Source: Vesta saturnalis (taxonomy: Eukaryota; Arthropoda; Insecta; Coleoptera; Lampyridae). Taken from it: DNA of 64,000 bases. The position numbers were made by a program, and so were the translations under genes. Below the pieces are notes generated by a model. That model was not told the origin of the DNA, did not search any database, and saw only the letters and a list, made by a program, of their open reading frames with translations. Location: the NCBI GenBank assembly GCA_036346205.1, contig JARFJB010000655.1, positions 1,338,501-1,402,500 on the forward strand. Reading direction: 5' to 3'. Below are positions 42,035 to 57,130 of this stretch, piece after piece. Every line of letters starts with the position of its first letter. The first letter of the stretch is position 1.

Positions 42035-42227
42035 CTTAAGGAAGAGTTAAATATTACAACCAGAAATAATCCTAGAATGCCAGGTGCTTTCGCACCATCT
42101 ATTACAAAATAAGGCAATGTTTGGTCTAGGTTTTCCACAACTCGTCCTTTTAGTAGATCATAGTTTCTGTACATTCTATAAATAATATTTCCAATGAATA
42201 TGCAAAAAGTAAAAATTGTACCATAAC
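42035..42227 (-). CDS. SLC5-like exon a
   Basis: 193 nt, acceptor aataaccttacag and donor TTAAG/gttgtg. It contains the DQTLPYFVIDGAKAPGILGL segment typical of SSF transporters. Confidence 0.75.
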
Positions 42228-42856
42228 CTGTAAGGTTATTTTGATGCACTGTGTATGTGTAGTATTTTGATAACGTATGTAATGTGTTTTGAATGTAGCT
42301 GAAGTGAGCTTGCATGAAAAGATTTTTTTTGTGTGCTTAATGTAAGTTGTGTAAATGATACGCCACTGGATTTTTAATAAAGCCTTAGTTATCGTATGAA
42401 GGAATATTTGAATGCTGTAAAAAGATTTTCGTGTTGAAAGCGTTAAATTTGGTTGGGAAATAATGTTTTGAGTAAATTCTTATTGATACGGCACTAGTAA
42501 AACTACTGGTCTTTTTACTACTGTGTACGAAGGAATTTGAACTAAAGGAATGGTTGTAGACGTACGAATGAATGAGTTTGAGGTATATTAAAATTGTATT
42601 AACGTGCAGTAAGGAATATGGATGCATGTTTTTGATTGCGGAAATTTTTGGTAAAGTTGTGCAATATTGGTAAATTGAATGCGTATGTGTACGTAAAGTG
42701 ACATTAGAATGTGATGATTTCGCGAAAATGAGGCGGAAATGAAATTCGCGCACATGTAAGATATGTATGAAAGGACTAAGAACGACCTGGTGAATATACT
42801 GAATAAATGTGTTCATGATAGATCATTTCCTGGAAGAGATTTTATAAATTTTAAAG

Positions 42857-42945
42857 ATGGCGGCGGGTGTTGTACAGGGTAGCGTGGTTGAGTCCATGTT
42901 GGACATTGTGACGCAATGTAAAGACGCAGTAAATACGCGATTACG
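42857..42945 (+). CDS. candidate first coding exon of an unidentified gene
   Basis: ATG in a good context (AAAGATGGCGG) opens a 29-codon frame, MAAGVVQGSVVESMLDIVTQ then CKDAVNTRL. It ends at a plausible donor (TTACG/gtaggt) with a stop just inside the intron. The local GC-rich start and amphipathic composition fit the N-terminus of a conserved cytosolic protein, but I do not recognise it. No continuation was found in the next kilobases. It may be chance. Confidence 0.35.
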
Positions 42946-46978
<4,033 letters not shown>

Positions 46979-46996
46979 TATATATACACACACATA

Positions 46997-46997
46997 C

Positions 46998-47043
<46 letters not shown>
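46997..47043. repeat. (TA)n microsatellite, right of element A
   Basis: Continuation of the TA target repeat, with CACACATACATATG at its start. Confidence 0.95.
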
Positions 47044-47047
<4 letters not shown>

Positions 47048-47592
47048 TGTAAATGATATAGAAACTGGAAATTTAAATGAGACACCCTGTATATTTTTGC
47101 ATTTTTGGACTCTGCGGCTTCAAATACGTGTAACGCAATTGTTAAATTTCAATTTGCACGCCATTTTAATTCTTGTAATAAATTTTTTTGTTCATCCCAG
47201 GTGGTCATGACTTGCTTCAAATTACTTATAACTTAACCAGTTATTTAAAAAGTATTCATTTTGCCAATGGTTTAATTTTATTCATTGTATTTAACACTAA
47301 AATCATAAAATGCAGTTTTTTAACCAAAACTAGGTATTTAAAATAGCTCATGTAAACTCAAATTAAATGGTGTACATAACATTCACTTGTTTTCTTAAAT
47401 AAAGTTAAATAATGTACTATTATTTAATTTCCATAAACACGAAATGCTCCTGAAGCCGCCCCTGTTGAAATATCAAAGAAAAACAGTTGGTAAATAACTT
47501 TAATAACAAAACTGGCAAAACTCAACAACAACAACAAATTAGTAAATACCTTCAAAATACATATTTATAATACTCTTATTCAATAATAGTAA

Positions 47593-48262
47593 CTAATAAT
47601 TTTTTGTAGACAGAGTTGAAGTCATAAAATTTTCTTTCACATTTTCTAGCATTTCTTGTGTATTACTGTCGAAAGCTCTTCTCGCGCGGTCTTCTAGATC
47701 TTCTCGTGTTGTAACTGGGGTAGCATACACGAAATGTTTAACGTATGCCCAAACAAAAAATATATTATTGTTAGATCCGGCGATCTGGCAGGCCACCTTA
47801 TAGGTCCATTCGTACCTATCCAATTATTTCCAAATCTGTGACTTAGATATTCAGTAATCAATCGTGCATTGTGTGGTCCAGCTCCGTCTTGTTGATAATA
47901 TATGTTAATCATTTCGTTTAAAGGTAACTCGTCTATGAAATCTTCAGTTTCATTCGTAAAGAGATGCAAATATATTTCGGCATTTAACGGTTTATCGAAA
48001 AAAATTGGACCAAAAATCCTGTTATTTTGTATACCTGCCCAAACATTGAAACCAAACCATTCTTTCTTTAATCAAATACTGGTTTTGTTTATCCCAATAT
48101 CTACAGTTTTTTTTATTAGACAGATGTAAAACGATTTTGATCAGAAAGTTTTTTTTTGTGAAAATTCCTATCGTTGTTATAATTTTCCAACTTCCATTCT
48201 CCTCGGACCATGGTCTTCGTATAAATGTTGATGAAGCGCATACCTGAAGCTTTTAAATATGT
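47593..48262 (-). pseudogene. element B transposase, C-terminal part
   Basis: Minus strand with frame changes: YALHQHLYEDHGPRRMEV, NCRYWDKQNQY, then PLNAEIYLHLFTNETEDFID, the second catalytic motif YYQQDGAGPHNARLITEYLS, then WPARSPDLTIIYFLFGH. The third Asp is replaced (PLDYF became IIYFLF), so it is inactive. The C-terminal end is STLSTKNY with its stop at 47593. Confidence 0.8.
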
Positions 48263-48279
48263 TTTTTTTAAATATTGTA

Positions 48280-50874
48280 CAGAGTGGCCAACTTAGAATG
48301 CGAGGTACTGTATCTGGGAAACTATCCATCGTAGAGGCTTGCGGAAAAAAAGTTATACTAAAACGGCCAATACAAAAACCTAGAAAATATTTTCATGTTT
48401 CTGAAATGGCCGCTAGGGGGCGTAACTGCAATCTTGAATCTAAAAAAGTGATGTTTACGTGAATTCTGCTATATTAACCTAATAAAAAAATAACTGATCT
48501 TTGAAGTCGAGGATAACCTGAACTTTTTTTGTTTGGCACTTTTTGAAGTATCTATAAAAAAAGTGGTGGGGGGGTATTCAGAGGTTTCCTAAATCACCCC
48601 CCGTATCTTCGAAACGGCTAAGCCGATATTAACAAACTTGGGCGCGTTGAAAGGAGCTTTTCTTGGGCTACAAATTTTAAAATAATTGAAGTTTTGTTAG
48701 TTTCACATGACGTCGCTATAGGGTTTTGTTCGACATTCCGACAGAAATGGTTAATTTTCGCAAAATACCTTAAATTTTTATTTTTTTTAACTGTATTTTT
48801 CTGGAATTGTTTCTATTATATAAGTTGTGGCCCTAAAAAGGGCCGATTTAAAGTAGGAAGGTTTTTAATGCTTCCGTAAATGCTCGAAATGCTGACCATC
48901 ACTCTGTGTATTGCTGAGGCCTCTCATGGGTAGACAAAACTGCAGCTTCAATTTCGGCTCAGAATAGGTTACCTAAAAATTGCGATTTTAAATGTTTGTA
49001 AATTTATTCACCAGAATAAAATCACTCTTTTTGAAATTATTACGGGCAAGTAAGCAATGCTAAAAGTTATACGAAGGTCCTATTTTTTGTTTGTTTAAAT
49101 CCATATTCACTATGGATATATACGAAAAATACAATTAATAGAAGCAGGCAATGGAAGCAGATACCTAAACAAAACATACATAATCGTCAAATTGTCAATA
49201 CTTTTTGTGCTTTCAAAATGCGTTTTACGAATAATGAAGCTGTTGATATGCTTGCGATTTATTTTGAATGTCTTCAGAATGCCGCAGTAGCTAAAAGAGT
49301 TTATGTGGCTCGATATCCAAATCGGCGTCCTTGCGATGTAAGAGTTTTTCCCCGATTAGTGGCGAGCTTACGAGCCAATGCTTGTTTTCGGCCTACGTTT
49401 CAACGGCAAAGAATTGGAGGAACACAAGAAAATATTAACCGTGTACTGGGCTATATTGAAGGAAATCCTCATGTTAGCACAAGAGCATTATCCACTGAGT
49501 TGGGCATATCACGGACAACAACGGTTCAAAATATTTTGAAGGACCATAGGTAAGTTCTAATGGCCATCAAAATATATAGTTATTCGTTTAAACTTTTTTT
49601 AATTACTTTAAGAATGCACCCATATCATGTCGATTTGCATCAGGCCTTGAAAGAGGAAGATTTTGATCGAAGGTTAGACTATTGTCATTGTGTCAATCTG
49701 CACAATATGCATTATTGGTCTGCAGAAAAGTCCCATTGGTTACGTGAAGTTCAGCGCCAAGGACGTTGGAGTTTAAATGTATGGTGTGGCATACTAGGAG
49801 GCAGAATTATTAGGCCCTGTTTTTTCGAGCAACCCCTAAACGGCAATGTATTTCTTGACTTTTTCGCCAATCAATTACCGTTGTTGTTGGAAGATGTGCC
49901 TCTGGAAACAAGGCAAAAATTGTTTTTGCAGTTGGATTGTTACCCAGTACATTTTGCTATTTATGGGGGCGCTTAAAGGACATCGTGTTTCGGACTCAAC
50001 CTGCTACTAGAGAAGATATGAAAAACCGGATTCGTAACGCAATACGTAACATACCGAGAGAATAAATTAAAGCTGCAGTTTTGTCTGGTCATGAGAAGCT
50101 TCACCAATGCGTAGAGCATGATGGTCAGCATTTCGAACATTTACGGGGGCATTAAAAACCTTCCTCCTTTAAATCGGTCCTTTTTAGGGCCACAACTTAC
50201 ATAATAGAAACAATTCCAAAAAAATGTAGTTAAAAAAATAAAAAGTTAAGGGATTTTCGTGTAAAGCTTTCTTTGGCCGATATTTTAGGTTAGGAACAAG
50301 ATATCGAGATGAGGTTTTCGCGAGCTTATTTAGGCATCATTTAGCTACTTGTTCATGAAAAAAGGCATACCAACGCATTTATTTTTTTTGCGAAAATTAA
50401 CCGTTTCTGTCGGAATTTCGAACAAAGCCCTCTAGCGACGACATGTGAAACTGACAACACTTCAAATATTATAACGCTTGTAGCCCAACAATAGCTCATT
50501 TCAACGCGCCCAATTTTGTTAAAATCGGCTTAGCCGTTTCGAAGATACAGGGGGTTATTCAAGGAAACCTTTGAATACCCCCACTACTTTATTTTTAGAC
50601 ATACGTCAAAAAGTGCCAAACAAAAAAAGTTCAGATTATCCTCTACTTTAAAGATCAGTTATTTTTTTATTAGGTTAATATAGCAGAATTCACAGAAACA
50701 TCACTTGTTTAGATTCAAGATTGCAGTTACGCCCCGTAGCAGCCATTTCAAAAACTTGAAAATATTTTCCAAGTTTTTGTATCGGCCGTTTTAGTAATAA
50801 CTTTTTTTTGCGCAAGCCTCTACGATGGGTAGTTTCCCAGATACTGTACCTCGCATTCTTAGTTGGCCACCCTG
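48280..50874 (+). mobile_element. mariner-type element C with about 680-810-bp terminal inverted repeats
   Basis: The ends CAGAGTGGCCAACTTAGAAT and (inverted) CAGGGTGGCCAACTAAGAAT are flanked by TA (48278-48279 and 50875-50876). The left arm is 48280-48955 and the right arm about 50065-50874. The right arm has about 135 extra bases near 50250-50390. The arms reach into the 3' end of the transposase gene, so the left arm carries an antisense copy of the last roughly 35 codons. It is inserted in element B's transposase. Confidence 0.88.
49218..50150 (+). pseudogene. element C transposase with both catalytic regions deleted
   Basis: The N-terminus is MRFTNNEAVDMLAIYFECLQ and VYVARYPNRRPCDVRVF. 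The HTH is GNPHVSTRALSTELGISRTT. After a frame change (near 49553) come HPYHVDLHQALKEEDFDRRL, YWSAEKSHWLREVQRQGRWS, LNVWCGILGGR and then LLEDVPLETRQKLFLQLDCY. The first catalytic block (WTDE) is missing between FDRRLDYCHCVN and LHNMHYWS. The block from the second Asp to the third (DGAPAH to SPDLTPLDFF) is also missing. The end is GRLKDIVFRTQPATREDMKN and HDGQHFEHLRGH, stop. It cannot be active. Confidence 0.85.
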
Positions 50875-51412
50875 TACAGACTGTCCCAAATTCGAGGGCA
50901 AGCATGGGGATCTCGCTTATTATAAAAGATAGGATATAGGTTTAAATTCGGCACTTTTGCTAAATTCGATGCCGAGTAATAATCTGAAAAGAAATTTGAG
51001 CTAACTCGAATGAATTTGGTTTTATGCTCGAAAGACTAAAAATTTCGATTTTTGTTTTTCGGGTTTGGCTACCTTATTATTAGGAGTTTTCAAAATTCGA
51101 TTAAACATTATTAAGGCAACTTTTTACGCACAATACTAATACGGTATTAAAAATATTATGCGACGTTTTGTTTATTCTGTACCATGATCAGGTTTATTTT
51201 TTCTTATCTGGGTTAAGACATATTTTTATGGCGTTGGATGGAGAATGTTATGCTGATTTTAGCAATATATAACACTTCATGGTTTGATTGACTGCGAACT
51301 AAAATACTCTTAAATTAGAAACTAAATATTACATTATCACGATGCCCATGAATCAAACAAACTGAGGAGTTGGCTTTTGTCATGTCATTTTCTAATTGTA
51401 AAAAGGGTAATA

Positions 51413-54290
51413 ACTTTTTTTTTTTTATGATTGTGGACCTGAACAGGCTAAATAAGGCCTATCGTGCTAAAGCACTCAGGAACACTTAGGAGGATGGATA
51501 GAGGGATAATGAATTGCCAATAGATGCCTATGAACAGCTACCTTAAATTTTCTCATATCATAAGTGAGAGGAAAACAGGAACTAGGGAGATCATTCCAGA
51601 GTTTAGAAGCCGTGTAGAAAAATGTGGATTGCGCCCGTTTGGTACGACAAGTGGAGATTTGTACTGCATACTGATGATGTGATTGAGCGAACCGAGTGTT
51701 TCTCGCAAAGATAGCCGGAGATGGTATCAAAGAATGTAATTCACCAGCACAATAGCCGTTGTAATAACGATAATACAAAGAAAGAACTGAAACCATCCTT
51801 CTATGCTCAAGGGACTGTATGTGAGAAGTTAAGGACGGGTCATTTATAAGCCTAATCGCTCTCTTTTGAATACGATCAACGATATCGAGAGCGTATTGGG
51901 GAGCACTAACCCAAAGGTGAGAATTATATTCCAGATGAGGCCGAATTTGGGCCTTATACAGCAAAAGGAGTTGTCGAGAGGTAAAGTACTGCTTAGATCT
52001 GTACAAAAAGCCTATTTTACGAGCAGCTGTTTTGGTAGCTGACAGAAGATGGTCAACCCATGAGAGATTTGAAGATAGAGTCATACCCAACAGAGTAATA
52101 GAGTCTGTAAACTTAAGAACTGAGCCATTCATACTTACAACAGGAAATGATCGATCTTTTTTGGCGGACATAAGGCAACACTGAGTTTTGTTAGCATTTA
52201 ATTTAACTAGATTATTGCTTCCCCATTCGAGAATACGTTGAATGTCTTTGTTGATTGAATTTGCCATTTCAGCTTTAATTTCTTGATTTGACATAGAAGG
52301 TGGATTATCACTATGAGTAGACTGAGATGAACTACAGTGAAGAGTGATATCGTCAGCAAAGCAATGGATGGGGTTAGTTGTTGAAGAAATAAGGTCGTTT
52401 ATGTACAGCAGAAAAAGTGTAGGCGCTATAACGGATCCCTGTGGTACGCCCGCGTTAATGCTAACTTCTTTTGAAAAAAGCCATCAACTACGACACGTAT
52501 TCGTCTTTCATCAAGGAAACTAGAAACCCAGTTGATGAGCGCATCATTTAACCCAACGAGGTGAGTTTGGCAAGTAAACACTTATGCCAAACTTGGTCAA
52601 ATGCCTTTGAGATATCTAAAGCGACTACAACTGTTTCACCGGACTGCTCTACTGTATTGTCCAAACTTGGGTCACATATGAAAGAAGATCGCCTGTTGAA
52701 CGACTTTGCCTAAACCCATATTGATGGTCACTAAGGAGTTTGTTAGTTTCAAGAAACGTGAGCAGTTGCTGATTGATGGCTTTTTCCATGATTTTAGACA
52801 AAATGGAAGTGATGGCAATTGGTCTGTAATTTGAGGATCGGTCTTATCACCTTTTTGGGAATAGGTTGAACATTTGCTAACTTCAATGATGAAGGAATTC
52901 AGAAAATATAGAGATCGTATAGAGCTTAGATAGGACTGGTACTAGTTCGGGGGAACATTTCTTTAAGACAATAGCTGGGATACCGTCTGGGCCAGTCACG
53001 TTATTGAGATCAAGCCTACTGATGATCGATTCCAAGAGCTTGTACCGAAAATAAATTGGTTTCATAACGTATGAAGAAGAGTTGACTAGGGCACATCTTT
53101 TCCAGAATCATTGAGACACGAGTTTGATGCAAACAAATCCACAAAAACGTTGGCTTTGTCGACAGAATCAGCAACTACCGATCCGTCAATAGATGTCAGA
53201 AATGAAGATGTTCGAAAGTTTTTACTAATGGCTTTGCTAAAGACCAAAATTTACGACTGCCTAAAGGAGATGTAGCTAGTTCATTGCATTTTCGTTGTTC
53301 GAACAACTTTTTAGTTTTAGTGATGACACTTTTGCAGATATTTCTAGTACCAACGTATCTACATGGACTGTCAACCGATTTATTAGATTTCCATTTAATG
53401 TAACATTTATTTTTAAAGATATTGCATCAGAACAAGCCTTGTTGAACCAGGGTTGGGAACGTGAATGACCTACACGGTACTGTTTTTTCGGAATGTATAA
53501 CTCCATTCCCATGAGGATGACTTCAGATACTGAAAGAGCGATGTCCGAAGAAGAGGACGACTTAAAACAATATTCACGCCATGGAAAGGTTGCAAAGAAA
53601 TCCCGTAAATCACTCCATCGAGCTGACTTAAAACACCACAAGGTTCTATCGGTTTTGCGAACAACAGTGGAATTAGGTACAGTAGAAATGATTTTTATTA
53701 GACAATGGTCGGAAAGACCTAAAGGCGAAAGAACGGAAGTTTTATAAACAAGAGGGTTTGATGTAAGAAAGAGATCTAGAAGATGTGGAGTATGGTTAGG
53801 GTTATCAGGAATTCTTGTGGGTTCAGAAATCATTTGTGTGAGATCACATGAAATAGCAAATGTTTCTGCACTATGACCAGCGGGATTTGTAGTAGATGAA
53901 AATTGAAGCCAATTAGAGTTATGAACATTGAAATCGCCTACAAATGAGATATCGCAAGATGGAAACTGAGACAGGAGATAGTCAACTTTCGTACTAAGGT
54001 AATCGAAGAAGTCTTGAAAGTTGCTGTCATTAGGAGACCTATAAATGCAACAGTAGAATTTCACAAAATTAGGACCAGAATGTTTAAACCAAATCACGTC
54101 AAAATTTTTATTTTCTAAGGAAGAAACCCTCTTGCAAGCAATTCTGTCCTTGATGTAGGCACATACGCCTCCTTTATATCGAAAGTTAGAGTGAAGATGG
54201 TATTGAGGAAATTGCAAGTCGGGTGACTCGGAGCTTTCCGAGGAGACTTGTGTTTCAGACAGAAACAATTTGCAAGTTTCTTTAGAATGT
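51413..54290 (-). mobile_element. non-LTR retrotransposon (endonuclease + RT), 5'-truncated, inside element D
   Basis: Minus strand from 54290. The AP-endonuclease has FLSETQVSSESSESPDLQFP, GGVCAYIKDRIACKR, CCIYRSPNDSNFQDFF, ISFVGDFNVHNSNWL and HLLDLFLTSN, ending with LGLSDHCLI (to about 53630). The RT begins with NNVTGPDGIPAIVLKKCSPE (about 52960-53010). The palm has NAGVPQGSVIAPTLFLLYIN and CFADDITLH (FADD at 52349-52360). The C-terminal domain is 52294-51476 (NANKTQCCLMSAKKDRS, LLGMTLSSNLSW, AQIRPHLEYNSHLW, RIQKRAIRLI). Frame breaks occur near 53276, 52870, 52560 and 52475. A poly(A) tail is present (A13 on the minus strand at about 51415-51428). It is jockey/CR1-like; clade not settled. 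Confidence 0.88.
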
Positions 54291-55360
54291 TTTCAAATTC
54301 AGAAAAACGAGACATGATAAGTATATTTTATAGCTGCAATAGAAATAGTGTCAGAGCAGAACAAAGATATTTAGAGGAATATCCGGAGAGGCAGCAACCA
54401 AACGAGAAATATTTTTTAAGATTAGACCAAAATTTGCGAAAATTTGGATGTTTTCAGAAATCTCGAAATGCATATGGTAGCAGACTAGACAGAGATGCCG
54501 AAGAAGGAATATTACATGAGGTACTATTTGTTAGTATTATACTAATTATAAGAATTTCCACTCACTTCACTGCTAATTTCAGCAGACGTTTTTTTTGGAG
54601 AGTTATGACTTTATGTTATCCATCTTAGGTTCAAGAAAATCCTTCAACATCTACCAGAGAAATAGAGCAAACTATTGAAGTGCCACAAACGACAGTTTGG
54701 CGAGTGTTAAAGCAACACCGTTATAAACCATTTAAGTTACACGTTAGTCAAACTCTTCGGCCTGGGGACGATATGAGACGGTTGAATTTTTGTAACCAAC
54801 TTAATACCAAAATGTTGGAAAATCGCAACTTTCTCAATCAAATAATTTGGACGGATGAGTGCAATTTTTCCACTAATGGAATGTTTAATCGTAATAACGA
54901 GCACTACTGGCCCGTTGAAAATCCACGAATTAACAGGCAAATGCGAGGACAAGCCCACCGGTCCTTTAACGTGTGGGTTGGAATTTTAAAGGGTAGGCTC
55001 CTTGGGCCAATTATTTACGAAGGTATCCTAACGTCTCAACGCTTCCTCGCATTTCTAACACACGAAATATCAGACCTTTTGGATGATGTTCCGCTAAACG
55101 AAAGCTGGACTCTCTGGTGGCAAATGGACGGAGCTCCTCCTCATAATGCTGCGATAATAAGTGAATATCTTAACGGCGAATTTCCTGATAAATGGATGGG
55201 AAAGAAATCTAGATTTAACCCTTTAGATTACTTCATCTGGGGTTATTTAAAAAATATGATTTATAAGACGCCACCGCAAAATATAGAAGAACTGTATTCA
55301 AGAAGGAGGAAACTTATTCGAACATTTATTATAATAATTTTTGTTTGTTTGTCTGTGTAA
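54290..55360 (+). pseudogene. element D transposase with a candidate intron
   Basis: The N-terminus is MFSNSEKRDMISIFYSCNRN, then YLEEYPERQQPNEKYFLRL. A 108-nt insert (54521-54628) has gtacta and catcttag borders, and removing it joins GILHE to VQENPSTSTREIEQTIEV in frame, so it looks like a real intron. Then follow HRYKPFKLHVSQTLRPGD, IIWTDECNFSTNGMFNRNNE (first Asp), SFNVWVGILKGRLLGP, WQMDGAPPHNAAIISEYLN (second Asp) and KKSRFNPLDYFIWGYLKNMI. About nine residues, including WPARSPDL, are missing between the second Asp and PLDYF, giving a spacing of 32 where the relatives have 41. The C-terminus is degenerate. Confidence 0.85.
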
Positions 55361-56019
55361 TTATTTTGTTGTTACCTATCGATAAATTTGCGTTGTCGCT
55401 ATTATGACCGTGTTACATAGACCTACTTGCTTGAGTTGTTTGTTAATGTTTTTTTTTAATTGTTTAAATGTTTTTTATATTTTTTTGGATGTTCTAACGA
55501 GTTTAACAAATTAAATAAGTACAACTACTGTAATTATTCCTTGCTGGATCCAAGAAGGCGGAATCTTGTTCTTCGTATTTTTCTCATTATTTTAGTTCGC
55601 AGTCGGTCAAACCATAAAGTGTTATATATTGCTAAAATCAACATAACATTCTCCATCCAACGACATAAAAATATATCTTAACCCCCATAAGAAAAAATAA
55701 ACCTGATGATAGTTCAGAATAAACGAAACGTCACATAATATTTTTAATACCGTATTAGTATTGTGCGTAAAAAGGTGCCTTAATAATGTTTAATAGAATT
55801 TTGAAAATTCCTAATAATAAGGTGGCCAAACGCGAAAAACGAAAATCGAAATTTTTGGTTTTTTGAGCATAAAACCAAATCCATTCGAGTTAGCTCAAAT
55901 TTCTTTTCAGATTATTACTCGGCATCGAATTTAGCAAAAGTTCCGAATTAAAACCTATATCCTATCTCTTATAATAAGCGAGATCCCCATGCTTGCCCTC
56001 GAATTTGGGACAGCCTGTT

Positions 56020-56306
56020 CACACACTGGTGGCTGATTCTAGCGTTAAGTGCCAATTCTCTAGTAGATATTGTAGGATCCAGTTCAATCGAAGCCCAACC
56101 ATATATTTCTGTGTTTTCATTTATAATAAATTGTTCATCGCCTTCAGGATGACCATTTGTTGTTTACGAGTTGTTGTTTGGATGTCTCCTTTCGGGAAAT
56201 CGTTCGGCATACAGAAATGCAGCTTAACAACATTATTTTGACGTTCCCCGTGTACCAACAACATATCAACCATCTTATTTTGGTAGTAGTGAAAAATATT
56301 TGCCAT
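56020..56306 (-). pseudogene. element B transposase, N-terminal part
   Basis: Starts ANIFHYYQNKMVDMLLVHGE and continues with a region resembling the N-terminal HTH of this transposase group, with stops near 56118 and 56056. It ends where element D begins. It belongs with the C-terminal part 8 kb away. Confidence 0.6.
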
Positions 56307-57130
56307 TTTTGTGGTAAATATCTGTTAATTAATAGACTGGAAAATAAACTATATGCAGCAGTCAAACACACTTATTATTTTTTATTGTTGACAGATCTTT
56401 AAAGTCAAAACATACGTGTTTAATTTTCCCCGAAAAAATCCCTATTAAACCAACAGAATAAAAGTATGTTGTCCAAGCAGAAATGAAAGATTTTGAAGAA
56501 AAAATACAAAGTTAGTGCATTTATTGATTTTAACTTAAATGTACAAAAATGAATTTTGTATAAATAACTACAAAAACGGTCGGAAAATTTGTATAAACAT
56601 TTTATTGGAAGGGTAGGAATTTGTCCACACTCTACAGAGATTTGTCAGTTTTTTTATTATTATTATTTTTTACCAACGGCTATTCTTTGATATTTCGATA
56701 GGGGCAGCTTCGGAAGTATTTTGTGTTTATGGAAATTAAATAATAGTACATTATTTAACGTTATTTAAGAAAACAAATGAAAGTTATGTACACCATTTAA
56801 TTCGAATTTACATGAGCTATTTTAAATACAGGTTGGCCCATTAACTTTTTTATAAATAAAACCTAGTTTTGGTTAAAAAACTGCATTTTATGATTTTAGT
56901 GTTAAATTAAATGAATAAAATTAATCCAAAACAACTTTGGTTAAGTTCTAAGTAATTTGAAGCAAGTCATGGTCACCTAGGATGAACAAACAAAATCAAT
57001 TAGAAAAATTTAAATGGCGTCCAAATTGAAATTTGACAATTGTGTTGAACGCATTTGAAGCCGCATAAGCCACAATTGCAAAAATTTACAGGGTATGTCA
57101 TTTAAATTTCTAGTTGCTATATCATTTATA

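Larger units (their letters stand above)
41430..42227 (-). pseudogene. SLC5-type sodium/solute symporter, four C-terminal exons, frame-broken
   Basis: Exons 42227-42035, 41986-41788, 41740-41673 and 41622-41430 are joined by GT-AG introns of 47-50 nt with agreeing phases. The order matches the C-terminal half of the SLC5 (SSF) family: YRNYDLLKGRV, DQTLPYFVIDG, PGILGLF; STLFTTINTVSATVFTD; VYVVSNMDGLFSTFVAFQSV and TNAPLVGLFLL; GAFISFANTTGILVSG; LSVEGC; FILYRVNVWFITASYAFVVV; and a charged tail ending SRSRRA, stop. SLC5 proteins are plasma-membrane Na+-coupled carriers for monocarboxylates, sugars or vitamins. In exon 2 the reading frame changes near 41938 (with apparent loss of about 15-20 residues) and changes back near 41818. 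The net effect is zero, so the copy is a pseudogene, or the assembly has indels there. N-terminal exons were not found upstream. Confidence 0.75.
50877..56017 (+). mobile_element. mariner-type element D with about 430-bp terminal inverted repeats, carrying a LINE insertion
   Basis: The ends CAGACTGTCCCAAATTCGAG and (inverted) CAGGCTGTCCCAAATTCGAG match. Left arm 50877-51307, right arm 55587-56017. The left TA (50875-50876) is shared with element C, and the right TA has become TT. A minus-strand LINE (about 51413-54290) sits between the left arm and the transposase start. Without it, D is about 2.26 kb. Confidence 0.88.
47051..57130 (-). mobile_element. mariner-type element B, about 450-bp inverted ends, interrupted by elements C and D
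   Basis: The left arm 47051-47497 and the right arm 56668-57130 are inverted copies. Its minus-strand transposase is split. The N-terminus is at 56306-56020 (MVDMLLVHGERQNNVVK). The rest is at about 48262-47593. Elements C and D, joined end to end, occupy 48280-56017 between the two halves. Within both arms a terminus-like CAGGGTGTC/CAGGGTATG flanked by TA (47090-47091 and 57087-57088) points outward, so the exact outer boundary is uncertain. Confidence 0.75.

Noticed and set aside
42385..42816. 143-codon minus-strand ORF upstream of the SLC5-like exons
   Set aside because: No transporter motifs, no splice sites joining it in phase to exon 42227-42035, and composition like surrounding AT-rich DNA.
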